Positions 48,664 to 57,012 of a stretch of DNA of 64,000 nt are shown here, piece after piece (within the stretch, counting starts at the first letter, position 1; the number at the start of each line of letters is the position of its first letter). The notes beneath the pieces are model-generated. The model ran no database searches, had not been told where the DNA came from, and worked only from the letters and a program-made list of their open reading frames with translations. The stretch comes from Rhizobium etli 8C-3 (GTDB lineage: Bacteria; Pseudomonadota; Alphaproteobacteria; Rhizobiales; Rhizobiaceae). Both the position numbers and the translations under genes were made by a program. The stretch lies in contig NZ_CP017244.1 in assembly GCF_001908375.1 (NCBI RefSeq), positions 1,550,001 through 1,614,000 on the forward strand, given 5' to 3'.

Positions 48664-49757
48664 GGTTCTTCCTCCCTTTGAAGATTGTGTGCCGACCGCG
48701 ATGTTGAATTTTGAGATGCCAGACTTGTGGCTCCCATTTTTCCGACTGCACCCCGTTTCCTCTGCGCATAACCGGCGATGCCGATGGCCACGAGCAGGGT
48801 GAGGCCGTTGAAGAGTGGTTCGACGAAGAATGAACCACCGAATTGCTGAATGCCTGAAATACCGACGGCAAGAATAGTGACACCGGTCATCGTGCCCCAG
48901 ACATTGACGCGTCCAGGCTTGATCGTCGTTGAGCCGAGAAAGGCACCGACGAGCGCCGGCAGAAGGTATTCGAGGCCAACACTGGCCTGGCCGATGCGCA
49001 GCTTCGAGGCGAGCAGGACGCCTGCAAGCGCAGCAAGGGTACCCGAAGAGACAAACGCGCCGATGACAAAGCGACGGACCGGGATGCCGTTCAGGGCTGC
49101 CGCCTTCGGATTGGCGCCGATCGCATAGACATAGCGGCCAATCGGCAGATATTCGAGAACAAGCCAGAGAGCTACGGCAAGAAGCAGCACATAAAAGCCG
49201 GTGATCGGCAGGCCGAATACCATGGTGCCGTTCAGTGAGTAAAAACCCTCCGGTAAGACGCCGACGATCTGGCGCCCGCCGGTGTGCCAGAGTGCCAGCG
49301 CGTAGAGGACCGTGCCGGTGCCGAGCGTCGCGATGAACGAGTCGATGCGCGCGACCTCCACCAGAAGGCCATTGAGAAAGCCTGTGATGGCGCCGAGCGC
49401 AAGCACGATGACGACTGCGACCGGCCAAGGTACACCGAACACGGTTTGCAGGCTGATCGCTAGAATGTGCCACAGCACGATGCCGTAGCCGACCGTAAGA
49501 TCGATGCGGCCGGCAGCCATCGGTATCATGGCCGCCAGCGACAGGAGAGCGATGATCGCCTTGTCGGAGATGATCGAGCGAAGATTGAGAACCGTCGGAA
49601 AGGTCTGCGGCAGGAGAAGCGAAAACAGCACGATCAGCACAACGGTAAGGATGACCAGGCCGTAAACCGGCAGGAAGCGCAGGAGCCTTTGCGCATAGCT
49701 CAGCCCTGAAAGTTCGGCTCGGGTCGGCTCAAGGGCGGTGGATTCGATCGACTGCAT
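48660..49757 (-). CDS. Ribose-type sugar ABC transporter permease
   Basis: The 365-residue permease is of the RbsC family, with 8-10 membrane segments. The family loop VARIDSFIATLGTGTVLYAL and the later RRFVIGAFVSSGTLAALAG are clear. The start is preceded by GGGAGAAG. It lies 16 bases after the ATPase gene and overlaps the receptor gene by 4 bases. Confidence 0.9.
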   Translation of the reverse strand: MQSIESTALEPTRAELSGLSYAQRLLRFLPVYGLVILTVVLIVLFSLLLPQTFPTVLNLRSIISDKAIIALLSLAAMIPMAAGRIDLTVGYGIVLWHILAISLQTVFGVPWPVAVVIVLALGAITGFLNGLLVEVARIDSFIATLGTGTVLYALALWHTGGRQIVGVLPEGFYSLNGTMVFGLPITGFYVLLLAVALWLVLEYLPIGRYVYAIGANPKAAALNGIPVRRFVIGAFVSSGTLAALAGVLLASKLRIGQASVGLEYLLPALVGAFLGSTTIKPGRVNVWGTMTGVTILAVGISGIQQFGGSFFVEPLFNGLTLLVAIGIAGYAQRKRGAVGKMGATSLASQNSTSRSAHNLQREEEP

Positions 49758-49773
49758 TATCTTCTCCCGGAAC

Positions 49774-51270
49774 TCAAGCGGCCTCTGAAGCCGACGCGGC
49801 AGCGATCACCGCCGCTGTGGTTAAATCCGCACCTTGCAGTTCACGTACGATCCGTCCGCGTGAAAACACCAAGGCACGATGGCAAATATGTGCGATTTCC
49901 TCGAAATCCGTCGACACCACGACGACCGCCAGACCCGCCTCGAGTGCACGGGCGATAAGCCGATAGATGTCGGCCTTGGCGCCGACATCGACGCCTGCGG
50001 TCGGATCCTCTGCGATCAGAAGCTTGCGGCCAGTTGCTAGCCAGCGGCCGACAACCACCTTCTGCTGGTTGCCTCCCGATAGCGCCTCGATCGGCAAGCT
50101 CTGGTCGTTCGGCCGCAACCCGACACTCTCGCCGATGGTGCTCGCCAGGTGCGCTTCTTTCAGCGGCGACAGGAAAGAAAGCAGCCTTCGTCCGGACGCT
50201 GCCGGATTGAGGAAAGTGTTTTCCCGGATTGACAGCGACATGGCAATGGATTCTTCCGTGCGGTCGCGCGCAATCAGGCCCATGCCGGACTTCATTGCCG
50301 CGACCGGGCTCGAAAGGTCCGGTGCCGCCCCACCAACATTGACAGCGCCGGAAAAAGCCTCGCAGCCAAAAAGGGCCCGACCGATCAGTTCCTGACCGGC
50401 CCCGCGCAAGCCAACCAACCCAAGCAGCTCTCCCTTGCGGATATCAAAGGAGACAGGTCCGGCACTGCGGCAGGCAAGATCGCGAATACTGACGATCGTC
50501 TCGCCCGCATGACTTGCCGATTTGGTGAAGAGCTGGTCCGCCTTTCGGCCGACGATCATTTCGATCAACTCGTCCGGCGTCGTCTGTGCCACCGGCTTCT
50601 GGCCAACCAGGCGCCCGTCGCGCAAGACTGCGACCCGGTCGGCAATGCGGAAAATCTCATCGAGCCGATGCGACACGTAGATCATTGCCACTCCGCGCGC
50701 TTTCAGCGGACGGATAGCATGGAAAAGGCGCTCGACCTCGTCGGCCGGAAGGCTGGCGGTCGGCTCGTCGAGAACAAGCACGTCCGCTTCCACGGCGAGC
50801 GCGCGGGCAATCGCCACAAGCGACTTTTCCGTGCGGGTGAGATCCTGGACACGCTTTGACGGATCAAAATCGCAGCCGACAAGATTCAGCGCCTCCCTGG
50901 CCCGCTCCTCCGTACGCCGCCAGTCGATCAGGCGCGAACGCATGGAAAAACCCTGCGCCAATCCGACATTTTCACCGACGGTCATCCATTCGATCAGGCC
51001 AAGGTCCTGGTGGATAAAGGCGAGAGGCTGACGTTCGTTGGGCCTTGGCGGCCGGTGGACATAGGGCTCGCCACGGAACTGGATATCGCCGCCATCAGGT
51101 TTGTAGATGCCGGCCAGGGTCTTGATGAGCGTCGATTTGCCGGCGCCATTTTCTCCAAGAAGCGCCAGGATTTCCCCGGGATACAAATCCAGCGATACTT
51201 GCGACAAGGCGCAGGTGCCGCCGAACTCCTTAGTGATGGAGCGAAACTCCAGCAGTTTTTCGCTCGACAT
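49774..51270 (-). CDS. Ribose-type sugar ABC transporter ATPase (RbsA-like, two modules)
   Basis: The 498 residues form two ABC modules. The first has GENGAGKST and a weak signature (LTRTEKSLVAIARAL). The second has a degenerate Walker A (GLRGAGQE) and a clear signature LSGGNQQKVVVGRWL with DPTAGVDVG, as usual in RbsA/XylG. ATG 51270 is preceded by GGGAGGAGCG; the open frame runs on to 51666 without a better site. The operator TGTTATCGATAACA lies 43 bases upstream, tying the operon to the sugar-acid regulon. Confidence 0.9.
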   Translation of the reverse strand: MSSEKLLEFRSITKEFGGTCALSQVSLDLYPGEILALLGENGAGKSTLIKTLAGIYKPDGGDIQFRGEPYVHRPPRPNERQPLAFIHQDLGLIEWMTVGENVGLAQGFSMRSRLIDWRRTEERAREALNLVGCDFDPSKRVQDLTRTEKSLVAIARALAVEADVLVLDEPTASLPADEVERLFHAIRPLKARGVAMIYVSHRLDEIFRIADRVAVLRDGRLVGQKPVAQTTPDELIEMIVGRKADQLFTKSASHAGETIVSIRDLACRSAGPVSFDIRKGELLGLVGLRGAGQELIGRALFGCEAFSGAVNVGGAAPDLSSPVAAMKSGMGLIARDRTEESIAMSLSIRENTFLNPAASGRRLLSFLSPLKEAHLASTIGESVGLRPNDQSLPIEALSGGNQQKVVVGRWLATGRKLLIAEDPTAGVDVGAKADIYRLIARALEAGLAVVVVSTDFEEIAHICHRALVFSRGRIVRELQGADLTTAAVIAAASASEAA

Positions 51271-51312
51271 CGGCGCTCCTCCCAAAGCTCTGTGAACTTG
51301 CAAGACACCGTA

Positions 51313-51326
51313 TGTTATCGATAACA
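51313..51326. promoter_or_regulatory. LacI operator TGTTATCGATAACA upstream of the sugar ABC operon
   Basis: Third perfect copy of the palindrome in the window, 43 bases before the ATPase start. Confidence 0.75.
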
Positions 51327-51543
51327 ATTCTGTCAACAGGGAATTGCGTGGAGGCAGACCTGCATGTGGCCTCAAGCTGGCTTTACTCATAGAACCACTT
51401 CCAGACGTAGATCGTTCGATCCGCCCTCTGCGTCTGGCATCGCTGCTCGCGCCTACAGATGGAAAACACGATGCAGGATGACTGGGTTTGCTCGAATTGC
51501 CGGACGGAATGTGGAACGGTGGCTCGAAGGGAGCATCCCTCAC

Positions 51544-51583
51544 AAAAAAGGCCCTGCGGGCTGGGGGCAGACGGGGCAGGGCC
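51544..51583 (-). terminator. Intrinsic terminator without an assigned gene
   Basis: On the minus strand GGCCCTGC and GCAGGGCC pair (8 bp, 18-base loop), followed directly by six T. It implies a leftward transcript from DNA between about 51590 and 51850. Confidence 0.7.
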
Positions 51584-51700
51584 AGATGCCAGTACAGAAC
51601 TGGCGGTACGCACGTCTCGTGGGCGTCGATGGTCTTCGAGAGCGTGCGCGAGATCGAGAATAACATATTTCTGGCACATCGAAGCCTGTCTCAAAGGCTT
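51544..51700 (-). ncRNA. Candidate small RNA ending at the orphan terminator
   Basis: The strong terminator has no upstream gene with a recognisable product on this strand. A -35-like TTGAGA near 51690 (minus strand) and AT-rich ATATGTTATTC downstream could form a promoter. A small frame also runs through, so a short mRNA is possible. The ends are approximate. Confidence 0.3.
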
Positions 51701-51961
51701 AAGCAAAGGAGTAGTAAGGCTCTCACGTCGCAAATGGGGCAAGTATTCCGACATTTGATTTGACACGCGCGAACGCGCCTGCCCGCAAAAGGCATTTGAG
51801 TGCCCCAGGCAATGCTCAGGCTTCCGCCTCGGCTTGTCACACGACATCATTGGCCCGAACCGCCCGCCTCCGGGTCATCCGCGACAGATGGGACCTGATA
51901 CCTTTTCTCGGGGCGATTGAGCGACATGTACTGCCCAGTCCAACCGAAGCGATGTTTTGAT

Positions 51962-52858
51962 ATGATAGAGACTTTCGAGCAGTTTTTGCGCCTGACGCAC
52001 GCCACTTCCGCCCTGATTGCCGTCTATGACGCTGATGATCGCCTGCGATATGCCAATGATGCCTTCCGCTCAGTTTACTTCATCGATGCCGACGAGACGC
52101 CGCTGTGGCCCGATCTGATGCGTCGCAATTTCGAACTCGGACGTGGCACGGTCATCCGCGTCGCCGATTTCGATGAATGGCTGCGATCGACACAATCGCG
52201 TCGCGGAAAAATTGGATTTCGCGCCTTCGAGACGGATTTGGTCGACGGCCGGTGGCTGTGGATGACTGAGGCGGTTCAAAAGAATGGCTGGATGCTGTGC
52301 ATCGCCAGCGACATTACGAGCTTACGGGCAGACGAGCGAAGCGTCCGGCAGGATCGCGATCTTGCCATTAAGGCATCGCAAACCGACGAACTGACAGGCG
52401 TTGCCAATCGACGCTTCGTCATGGCGCGGATTGAGGATATGCTAGCATGCGCGCAAGATGGCGATGCCGGGTGCCTGGCCGTCTTCGACATCGATAATTT
52501 CAAGTATATCAACGACCGCCTGGGCCATCATATCGGCGACGTTGTTCTGCGGGACTTCGCCCACCGCATTCACCAGATCGTCCGACGCACCGATTGTTTC
52601 GGACGCGTTGGCGGGGAAGAGTTCCTCCTGGTGATGCCGCGTACCATCCTTGCGGACGCCATCGTTATCATCGAACGCATGCTCTCGATTATCCGAACTT
52701 GCCGGCCACTCATAGAACTTCCCGATTTCAGCTATACCTTCTCGGCAGGCATTGCTGCTTCTCAGGCAATGGATACCGTTTCGGATCTCTATCGCAGAGC
52801 CGACGAGGCTCTTTACGCCGCAAAACTCAATGGCCGCGACAGGGCGTGCGCGGCCTGA
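51962..52858 (+). CDS. PAS-GGDEF diguanylate cyclase
   Basis: The 298-residue enzyme makes cyclic di-GMP from two GTP. A PAS-like sensor (about 10-125) is followed by a GGDEF domain (about 135-298) with the active-site GGEEF at 217-221 and an RxxD inhibitory site (R208-D211) five residues upstream. It is therefore probably active and product-inhibited. There are no membrane segments. ATG 51962 gives the PAS start; ATG 51926 or TTG 51917 would extend it. It stands alone. Confidence 0.88.
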   Translation: MIETFEQFLRLTHATSALIAVYDADDRLRYANDAFRSVYFIDADETPLWPDLMRRNFELGRGTVIRVADFDEWLRSTQSRRGKIGFRAFETDLVDGRWLWMTEAVQKNGWMLCIASDITSLRADERSVRQDRDLAIKASQTDELTGVANRRFVMARIEDMLACAQDGDAGCLAVFDIDNFKYINDRLGHHIGDVVLRDFAHRIHQIVRRTDCFGRVGGEEFLLVMPRTILADAIVIIERMLSIIRTCRPLIELPDFSYTFSAGIAASQAMDTVSDLYRRADEALYAAKLNGRDRACAA

Positions 52859-52935
52859 AGAATCAGATATCAGGGCCAGTATCGGCAGGCCGCCCCGTAG
52901 TCAGGTAAGGGCAGGCTTTATCATCTCATGGATGA

Positions 52936-53345
52936 TTGAAGAGGCGGCCTTTGAAGGTTGGAGGAGTGACGGGTGGCGGGTCGGCCACCTCCGGCGGGTG
53001 GGGCCGGGCGTCTTTTTCCCGCCCCATTGCAGAGACCTTCGGCCGGAAAAGCTTCGACGGCTGGTCTGGAAGACATGACGCTGCCGCTTCCAAGATCCAG
53101 GCGAACGGAAGCCGTGCGATCGCCGTACAGGCAGATGTTGGTGCTCCGGGCGCTGCCGCCGAGCTGTTTGATGCTGCCGAGAACCCGGCAAGTCGGATGA
53201 ACTGGTCCACTCCATCGCCAAGACGATATCCCTGAGCCGTCTTGGCCAACCGGAGAATGTCGCTTCGGTCGTTGCCTTCCTGGTGAGTTCGGAAGATGCC
53301 TGGGTGAACGGCCAGGTGCTCCGCGTCAATGGCGGCATGATCTGA
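52936..53345 (+). pseudogene. Short-chain dehydrogenase remnant with large internal deletion
   Basis: The 5' part reads VTGGG, WSGRHDAAASKIQANGSRAI and VQADVGAPGAAAELFDAAE, as in an SDR N-terminus. After about 53190 the frame changes and resumes as SRLGQPENVASVVAFLVSSE to NGQVLRVNGGMI and a stop, as in an SDR C-terminus. About 120 central residues with the YxxxK site are missing. It sits immediately upstream of a broken tautomerase gene. Confidence 0.7.
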
Positions 53346-53372
53346 AGCAAAACCCGAGCCGAGAAGGAAAGC

Positions 53373-53592
53373 ATGCCATTCATGAACATCAAGACGCCGG
53401 AAGGCGCGCTGAACCGCGCCCAGAAACAGGAGATCGTGCACTGTTTTACGAATATGATCGCGAGTATTTTTCGTAGGCCGCAAGGCCGCACACAGTGGTG
53501 CTGATCGACGAGGTGAAGGACGGCGGTTATGGCCGCGCCGACAAGATATTTATTCTGCCGGACGTCTATTGCTGCAAAGAAAACAGCTACTG
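53373..53592 (+). pseudogene. 4-oxalocrotonate tautomerase-family gene with frameshift
   Basis: MPFMNIKTPEGALNRAQKQE is a typical tautomerase N-terminus with Pro2. A frameshift near 53455-53485 separates it from ARPHTVVLIDEVKDGGYGRAD and the C-terminus, which stops at 53592. GAGAAGGAAAG precedes the start. Confidence 0.7.
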
Positions 53593-53744
53593 ACCCATTG
53601 CCGGTGGACATGCCGTCCGCCTGCAATGTCGATTGCACCGCCGCCTGCCCAGCGCTTGCGTAAGCGTTCGCCGGACCTCGACTTCTTTGATGCTCGGTTC
53701 GTGGGGTCGCATTTTGGCAGAGTAGGCCTGCCGCCAACCCTCCA

Positions 53745-55637
53745 TCAAGATTGCAAAGCTCTTTGGAATAACCGCGCTAGTCTTTCGGCAAAGGCACGGG
53801 GATCGACGGGTCTGTCGCCATCAAGGATCCGTGCCTGGTCAAGCAAGAGCAATGCTGCATCCTCTCTTAGCGAGGAGCCGTCGTCTTTGGCAGCAATTCC
53901 CTTCACCAGAGGATGCTCGAGATTGATCTCCAGGATGGGCTTTGCGAGCGACTGGAGTCGCCCGGCATCCTGCAGTATCTTTTCCATCTGGCGGTCATAG
54001 CCTTGCTCAGATGCGACGAGGCAAACCGCGCTTTCCGTCAGTCGATCGGAGGCACGAACATCCGACACTTGGTGTGCAAGCGTCTCGCGGGCAAAGGCAA
54101 TGAAGCTCTGGAGATCAACCGGAGTTTCGCTGCTCATGGCTTGCTCTTCATTGGGTTTGGCGAACTGCGCCAGGTCGGCTGCCCCTTGCGTTATCGATTT
54201 GAAGGTCTTTCCCTTGAACTCGGGGGCATTCATCACCCAGAAGCTGTCGATGGGATCGGTCAACAGCAGGACCTCGATGCCGCGAGCGCGAAATCCTTCC
54301 AGCTGCGGCGAAGCCTTCAACTGATCCAGACTGGTGCCGGTCAAATAGTAAATTGCGCTCTGATCCTGTCTGGCATCCTTCAGATATTCTTCCAATGAGC
54401 GATACCCGTCACTCGAGGCCGTGGTTCTAAAGCGCGACAGGGCCATCAGCTGCGAGCGCCGTTCGAAATCCTCGTAAATGCCTTCTTTAACGATTGGACC
54501 AAAATTCTCCCAAAACTTGATGAAGGCGTCCGCATCGGTCTCGGCCAGTTTTTCGATTGCTGCCACCACCCTGCTGGTGATGCCCTTTCTGATCGCCGCC
54601 AGAACCGGGCTCGCCTGGATCATCTCGCGCGATACGTTGAGGGGAAGATCTGCGGTATCGAGCAGGCCCCTCACAAAGCGAAGATAACGCGGCACGAGTT
54701 CGGTGTCGTCGGTGATGAAGACACGCTTTACATAAAGCTTCATTCGGCCCTTGCGGTCGGGATCGAACATGTCGAAGGGCTGCGATCCCGGAACAAAGGC
54801 TAGTGCAGTATATTCATGCCGCCCTTCGGCCCGGAAATGAACAGTCACGGCAGGCTCGTCATATTGTCCGGAAATACCGCGGTAGAAATCCGTATATTCT
54901 TCGGGCGAAATGTCACTTTTCGAGCGAGTCCAAAGAGCCGTACCGTCGGTGAGCTGGATCGGTTCGGCGTTCGGCTTTTCAACGATCGTGATCGGCACGG
55001 GAACGTGGCCGGATTGTTCCTTGACGATCCGCTCGACCGACCAGCGGGTTGTGTAAGTCTTGGCGTCCTCCATCAAATGCAATGTGATGCGCGTGCCGCG
55101 CTGCGGAGCCGCAGCCAGGTCCACGGCACTGACGCTGTAGCTGCCCTTACCATCGGACGACCACAACCAGGCCTCATCGGTGCCCGCTCGCCGGCAAACC
55201 ACGTCAACGCGGTCGGCTACCATGAAGCAGGAATAGAAGCCGACGCCGAACTGGCCGATCAGTTGGGCGCTCTCGCCGGCCTTGCTGGCCTCAATGCGCT
55301 CCATGAAGGCACGGGTTCCCGAGCGGGCAATGGTACCAAGCGCCTCAATCAAGTCGTCATGGCTCATACCGATACCATTGTCCTCGACGACCAATTGGCG
55401 CTTTTCCTCGTCGAGCGACAGCGTGATTCGGCTGTCTGGATCGTTTGCAAGGAGCGTGGGTGTGGCAATCGCCTCGAACCGTAGCTTTTCGCAAGCATCG
55501 GCGGCGTTCGAGATCAGTTCACGCAGAAAGACATCCTTGTCCGAATAGACCGAATGCACCATCATATGCAGGAGGCGGGCCACATCGGCTTCGAAGATGT
55601 GGTTCTCGGCAGGCTTGTGCGTGGCGGTCGTCGTCAT
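53745..55637 (-). CDS. htpG: Molecular chaperone HtpG (Hsp90)
   Basis: The 630-residue cytoplasmic ATP-dependent chaperone has a GHKL ATPase N-terminus: RELISNAADACEKLR, DNGIGM and GQFGVGFYS. The middle domain and the C-terminal dimerisation domain are present, and the length is normal. It reads divergently from a degraded integrase region, with no obvious operon partners. No CIRCE-type or clear sigma-32 promoter was seen in the short upstream DNA. Confidence 0.95.
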   Translation of the reverse strand: MTTTATHKPAENHIFEADVARLLHMMVHSVYSDKDVFLRELISNAADACEKLRFEAIATPTLLANDPDSRITLSLDEEKRQLVVEDNGIGMSHDDLIEALGTIARSGTRAFMERIEASKAGESAQLIGQFGVGFYSCFMVADRVDVVCRRAGTDEAWLWSSDGKGSYSVSAVDLAAAPQRGTRITLHLMEDAKTYTTRWSVERIVKEQSGHVPVPITIVEKPNAEPIQLTDGTALWTRSKSDISPEEYTDFYRGISGQYDEPAVTVHFRAEGRHEYTALAFVPGSQPFDMFDPDRKGRMKLYVKRVFITDDTELVPRYLRFVRGLLDTADLPLNVSREMIQASPVLAAIRKGITSRVVAAIEKLAETDADAFIKFWENFGPIVKEGIYEDFERRSQLMALSRFRTTASSDGYRSLEEYLKDARQDQSAIYYLTGTSLDQLKASPQLEGFRARGIEVLLLTDPIDSFWVMNAPEFKGKTFKSITQGAADLAQFAKPNEEQAMSSETPVDLQSFIAFARETLAHQVSDVRASDRLTESAVCLVASEQGYDRQMEKILQDAGRLQSLAKPILEINLEHPLVKGIAAKDDGSSLREDAALLLLDQARILDGDRPVDPRAFAERLARLFQRALQS

Positions 55638-55699
55638 ACGTCATCATCTCCGTCATGATGAAAAAAGAACGATCGATCAGGTGGCAAAGACTGCGATCA

Positions 55700-56320
55700 A
55701 ATTCAAGATGTTTCTTTGACGCCGAATGAAGCGCAATGCTCGTCCGCTTTCGCCGCCGGTTTTTGGAATTCTCGGTGTCACCCGCTCCAGCTTGACGTAA
55801 TCCGCCAGCGCCTTGCCGACCTCGGGCAGATGCGGCAGCCTGTCATGCCTGTCGCCCTTTCCACGAATGAGGGTTCTCCCGAGCGCCAGTTGATGTCGTC
55901 GATCTGAATGGCGACAACCTCTGGCGGATGCAGAGCGAGGCGCGCCATCAACAGCACCATTGTGGAGTTGTGCAAAAACTGGATGGTGTCGTGTTGCGCA
56001 CTGCATCCAGTGTTATGCTAACCGGCTCGAGAAAGAGATGACGTGGGAGCCGCCTGCCGAACCGCTGCGCTAGGCGGGGCACGGCCTTCGCCAGATTTGT
56101 GGTCGTCTTTCCAGCCTTGAACAGGTAGCGGAAGAAGTTTCGCAGGTGCAACGGCACGGTCTTGCCGCGCGGCCCCTTTTGATGACACGCGCGATGACCC
56201 AAGCACGCATGGCCTTGGCGACATCAATTTATGCAGCTCAGGTAGATATTGACCGTGCTTCCCGCGATCGAGTTCAGCCATCTCATCGATAATGGCGACG
56301 AGATGATCCTGGAACATCGA
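55700..56320 (-). pseudogene. Tyrosine recombinase (site-specific integrase) remnant
   Basis: Three minus-strand frames together give integrase-like text. VPLHLRNFFRYLFKAGKTT, LAKAVPRLAQRFG and RLPRHLF come from one frame. LLMARLALHPPEVVAIQIDD is from a second, and VRGKGDRHDRLPHLPEVGKAL (in part) from a third. Frameshifts at about 55980 and 55880 break it, and the C-terminal HxxR...Y catalytic region is not recovered. Mobile-element relic. Confidence 0.6.
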
Positions 56321-56439
56321 GAAGGCACAGGCATAAAACAGCGGTAACGGGCGATGGTCGTCCTGATTCCTTGTGTTTCAAACAAGCAAAGACGGCGATC
56401 AATCTCAGCGTTGCGCAAGGGATGCTGTGAACGCGATGA

Positions 56440-56892
56440 TCAAAGCAAAATTGCCGTTTCTTCTTTTGCGGTGCGGATTATCATCATTGTGAAGAAGCGA
56501 GCAACGTTAGTCTCATCGCGGAATAACCTGTCGCACAGGGAGTCGAATTCTTCCATATCGCGCAGGCGCAGCATTAGAACGACATCGGTTTCGCCAGTGA
56601 CGGCATAGGCCTGCGAAACGGCTTCCTCAGTACTTGCGGTGGCCAGAAAGCGACGCATATGCGCCTCGCCGTGCAACTTCAGCTCCACGGTAACCAGCGC
56701 CTTGATACCACGCCCAGCCTTGGCGGGATTGAGGATCGCGACAATTCGGTCAATCACCCCTGATTTTCGAAGCCGCTGCACACGGCGCAGACAACTGGAG
56801 GGAGACAGGCCCACCTCGTCGGCCATATCGACATTCGTGCGCGCTGCGTCGCGCTGCATTAGATTCAAAAGTTTTCGGTCAATACGATCCAT
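56440..56892 (-). CDS. Lrp/AsnC-family transcriptional regulator
   Basis: The 150 residues contain an AsnC helix-turn-helix (LSPSSCLRRVQRLRKSG, about 25-45) and a C-terminal RAM effector domain (about 65-145). The frame is open to 57012, but ATG 56892 gives the normal start (MDRIDRKLLNLMQ). It is divergent from the nucleoside-recognition membrane protein, with TGCAA-N5-TTGCA between them. It probably regulates that gene and itself in response to an amino acid or related small molecule. Confidence 0.87.
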   Translation of the reverse strand: MDRIDRKLLNLMQRDAARTNVDMADEVGLSPSSCLRRVQRLRKSGVIDRIVAILNPAKAGRGIKALVTVELKLHGEAHMRRFLATASTEEAVSQAYAVTGETDVVLMLRLRDMEEFDSLCDRLFRDETNVARFFTMMIIRTAKEETAILL

Positions 56893-56921
56893 TTCCGCAG
56901 CATATCCATCAGTCGCCGGTC

Positions 56922-56936
56922 TGCAATAAAATTGCA
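56922..56936. promoter_or_regulatory. Candidate Lrp/AsnC operator
   Basis: TGCAA-TAAAA-TTGCA is a 15-base inverted repeat of the length usual for Lrp-family sites, with a further TTTGCAA half site at 56941-56947. Confidence 0.5.
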
Positions 56937-57012
56937 CGGTTTTGCAATCTTTGATCACAAATTCGAACCGGCTCAGGCTAGCAGATTGAGGCACCAAAAT
57001 GGGAGAGCTCAA

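Noticed and set aside
47563..49473. Apparent 636-residue fusion of an upstream segment with the sugar-binding protein
   Set aside because: The upstream 270 codons lie out of frame inside the permease gene; ATG 48663 with a signal peptide and ATGA coupling is the real start.
51383..51850. 155-codon minus-strand frame upstream of the sugar ATPase
   Set aside because: It runs through an intrinsic terminator and has no domain; a short transcript or small RNA explains the region better.
53569..54000. Plus-strand frame overlapping the end of htpG
   Set aside because: Mostly antisense to htpG and without motifs.
54190..54205. TTATCGAT match to the LacI operator inside htpG
   Set aside because: Coding sequence, only a partial match, and no palindrome.
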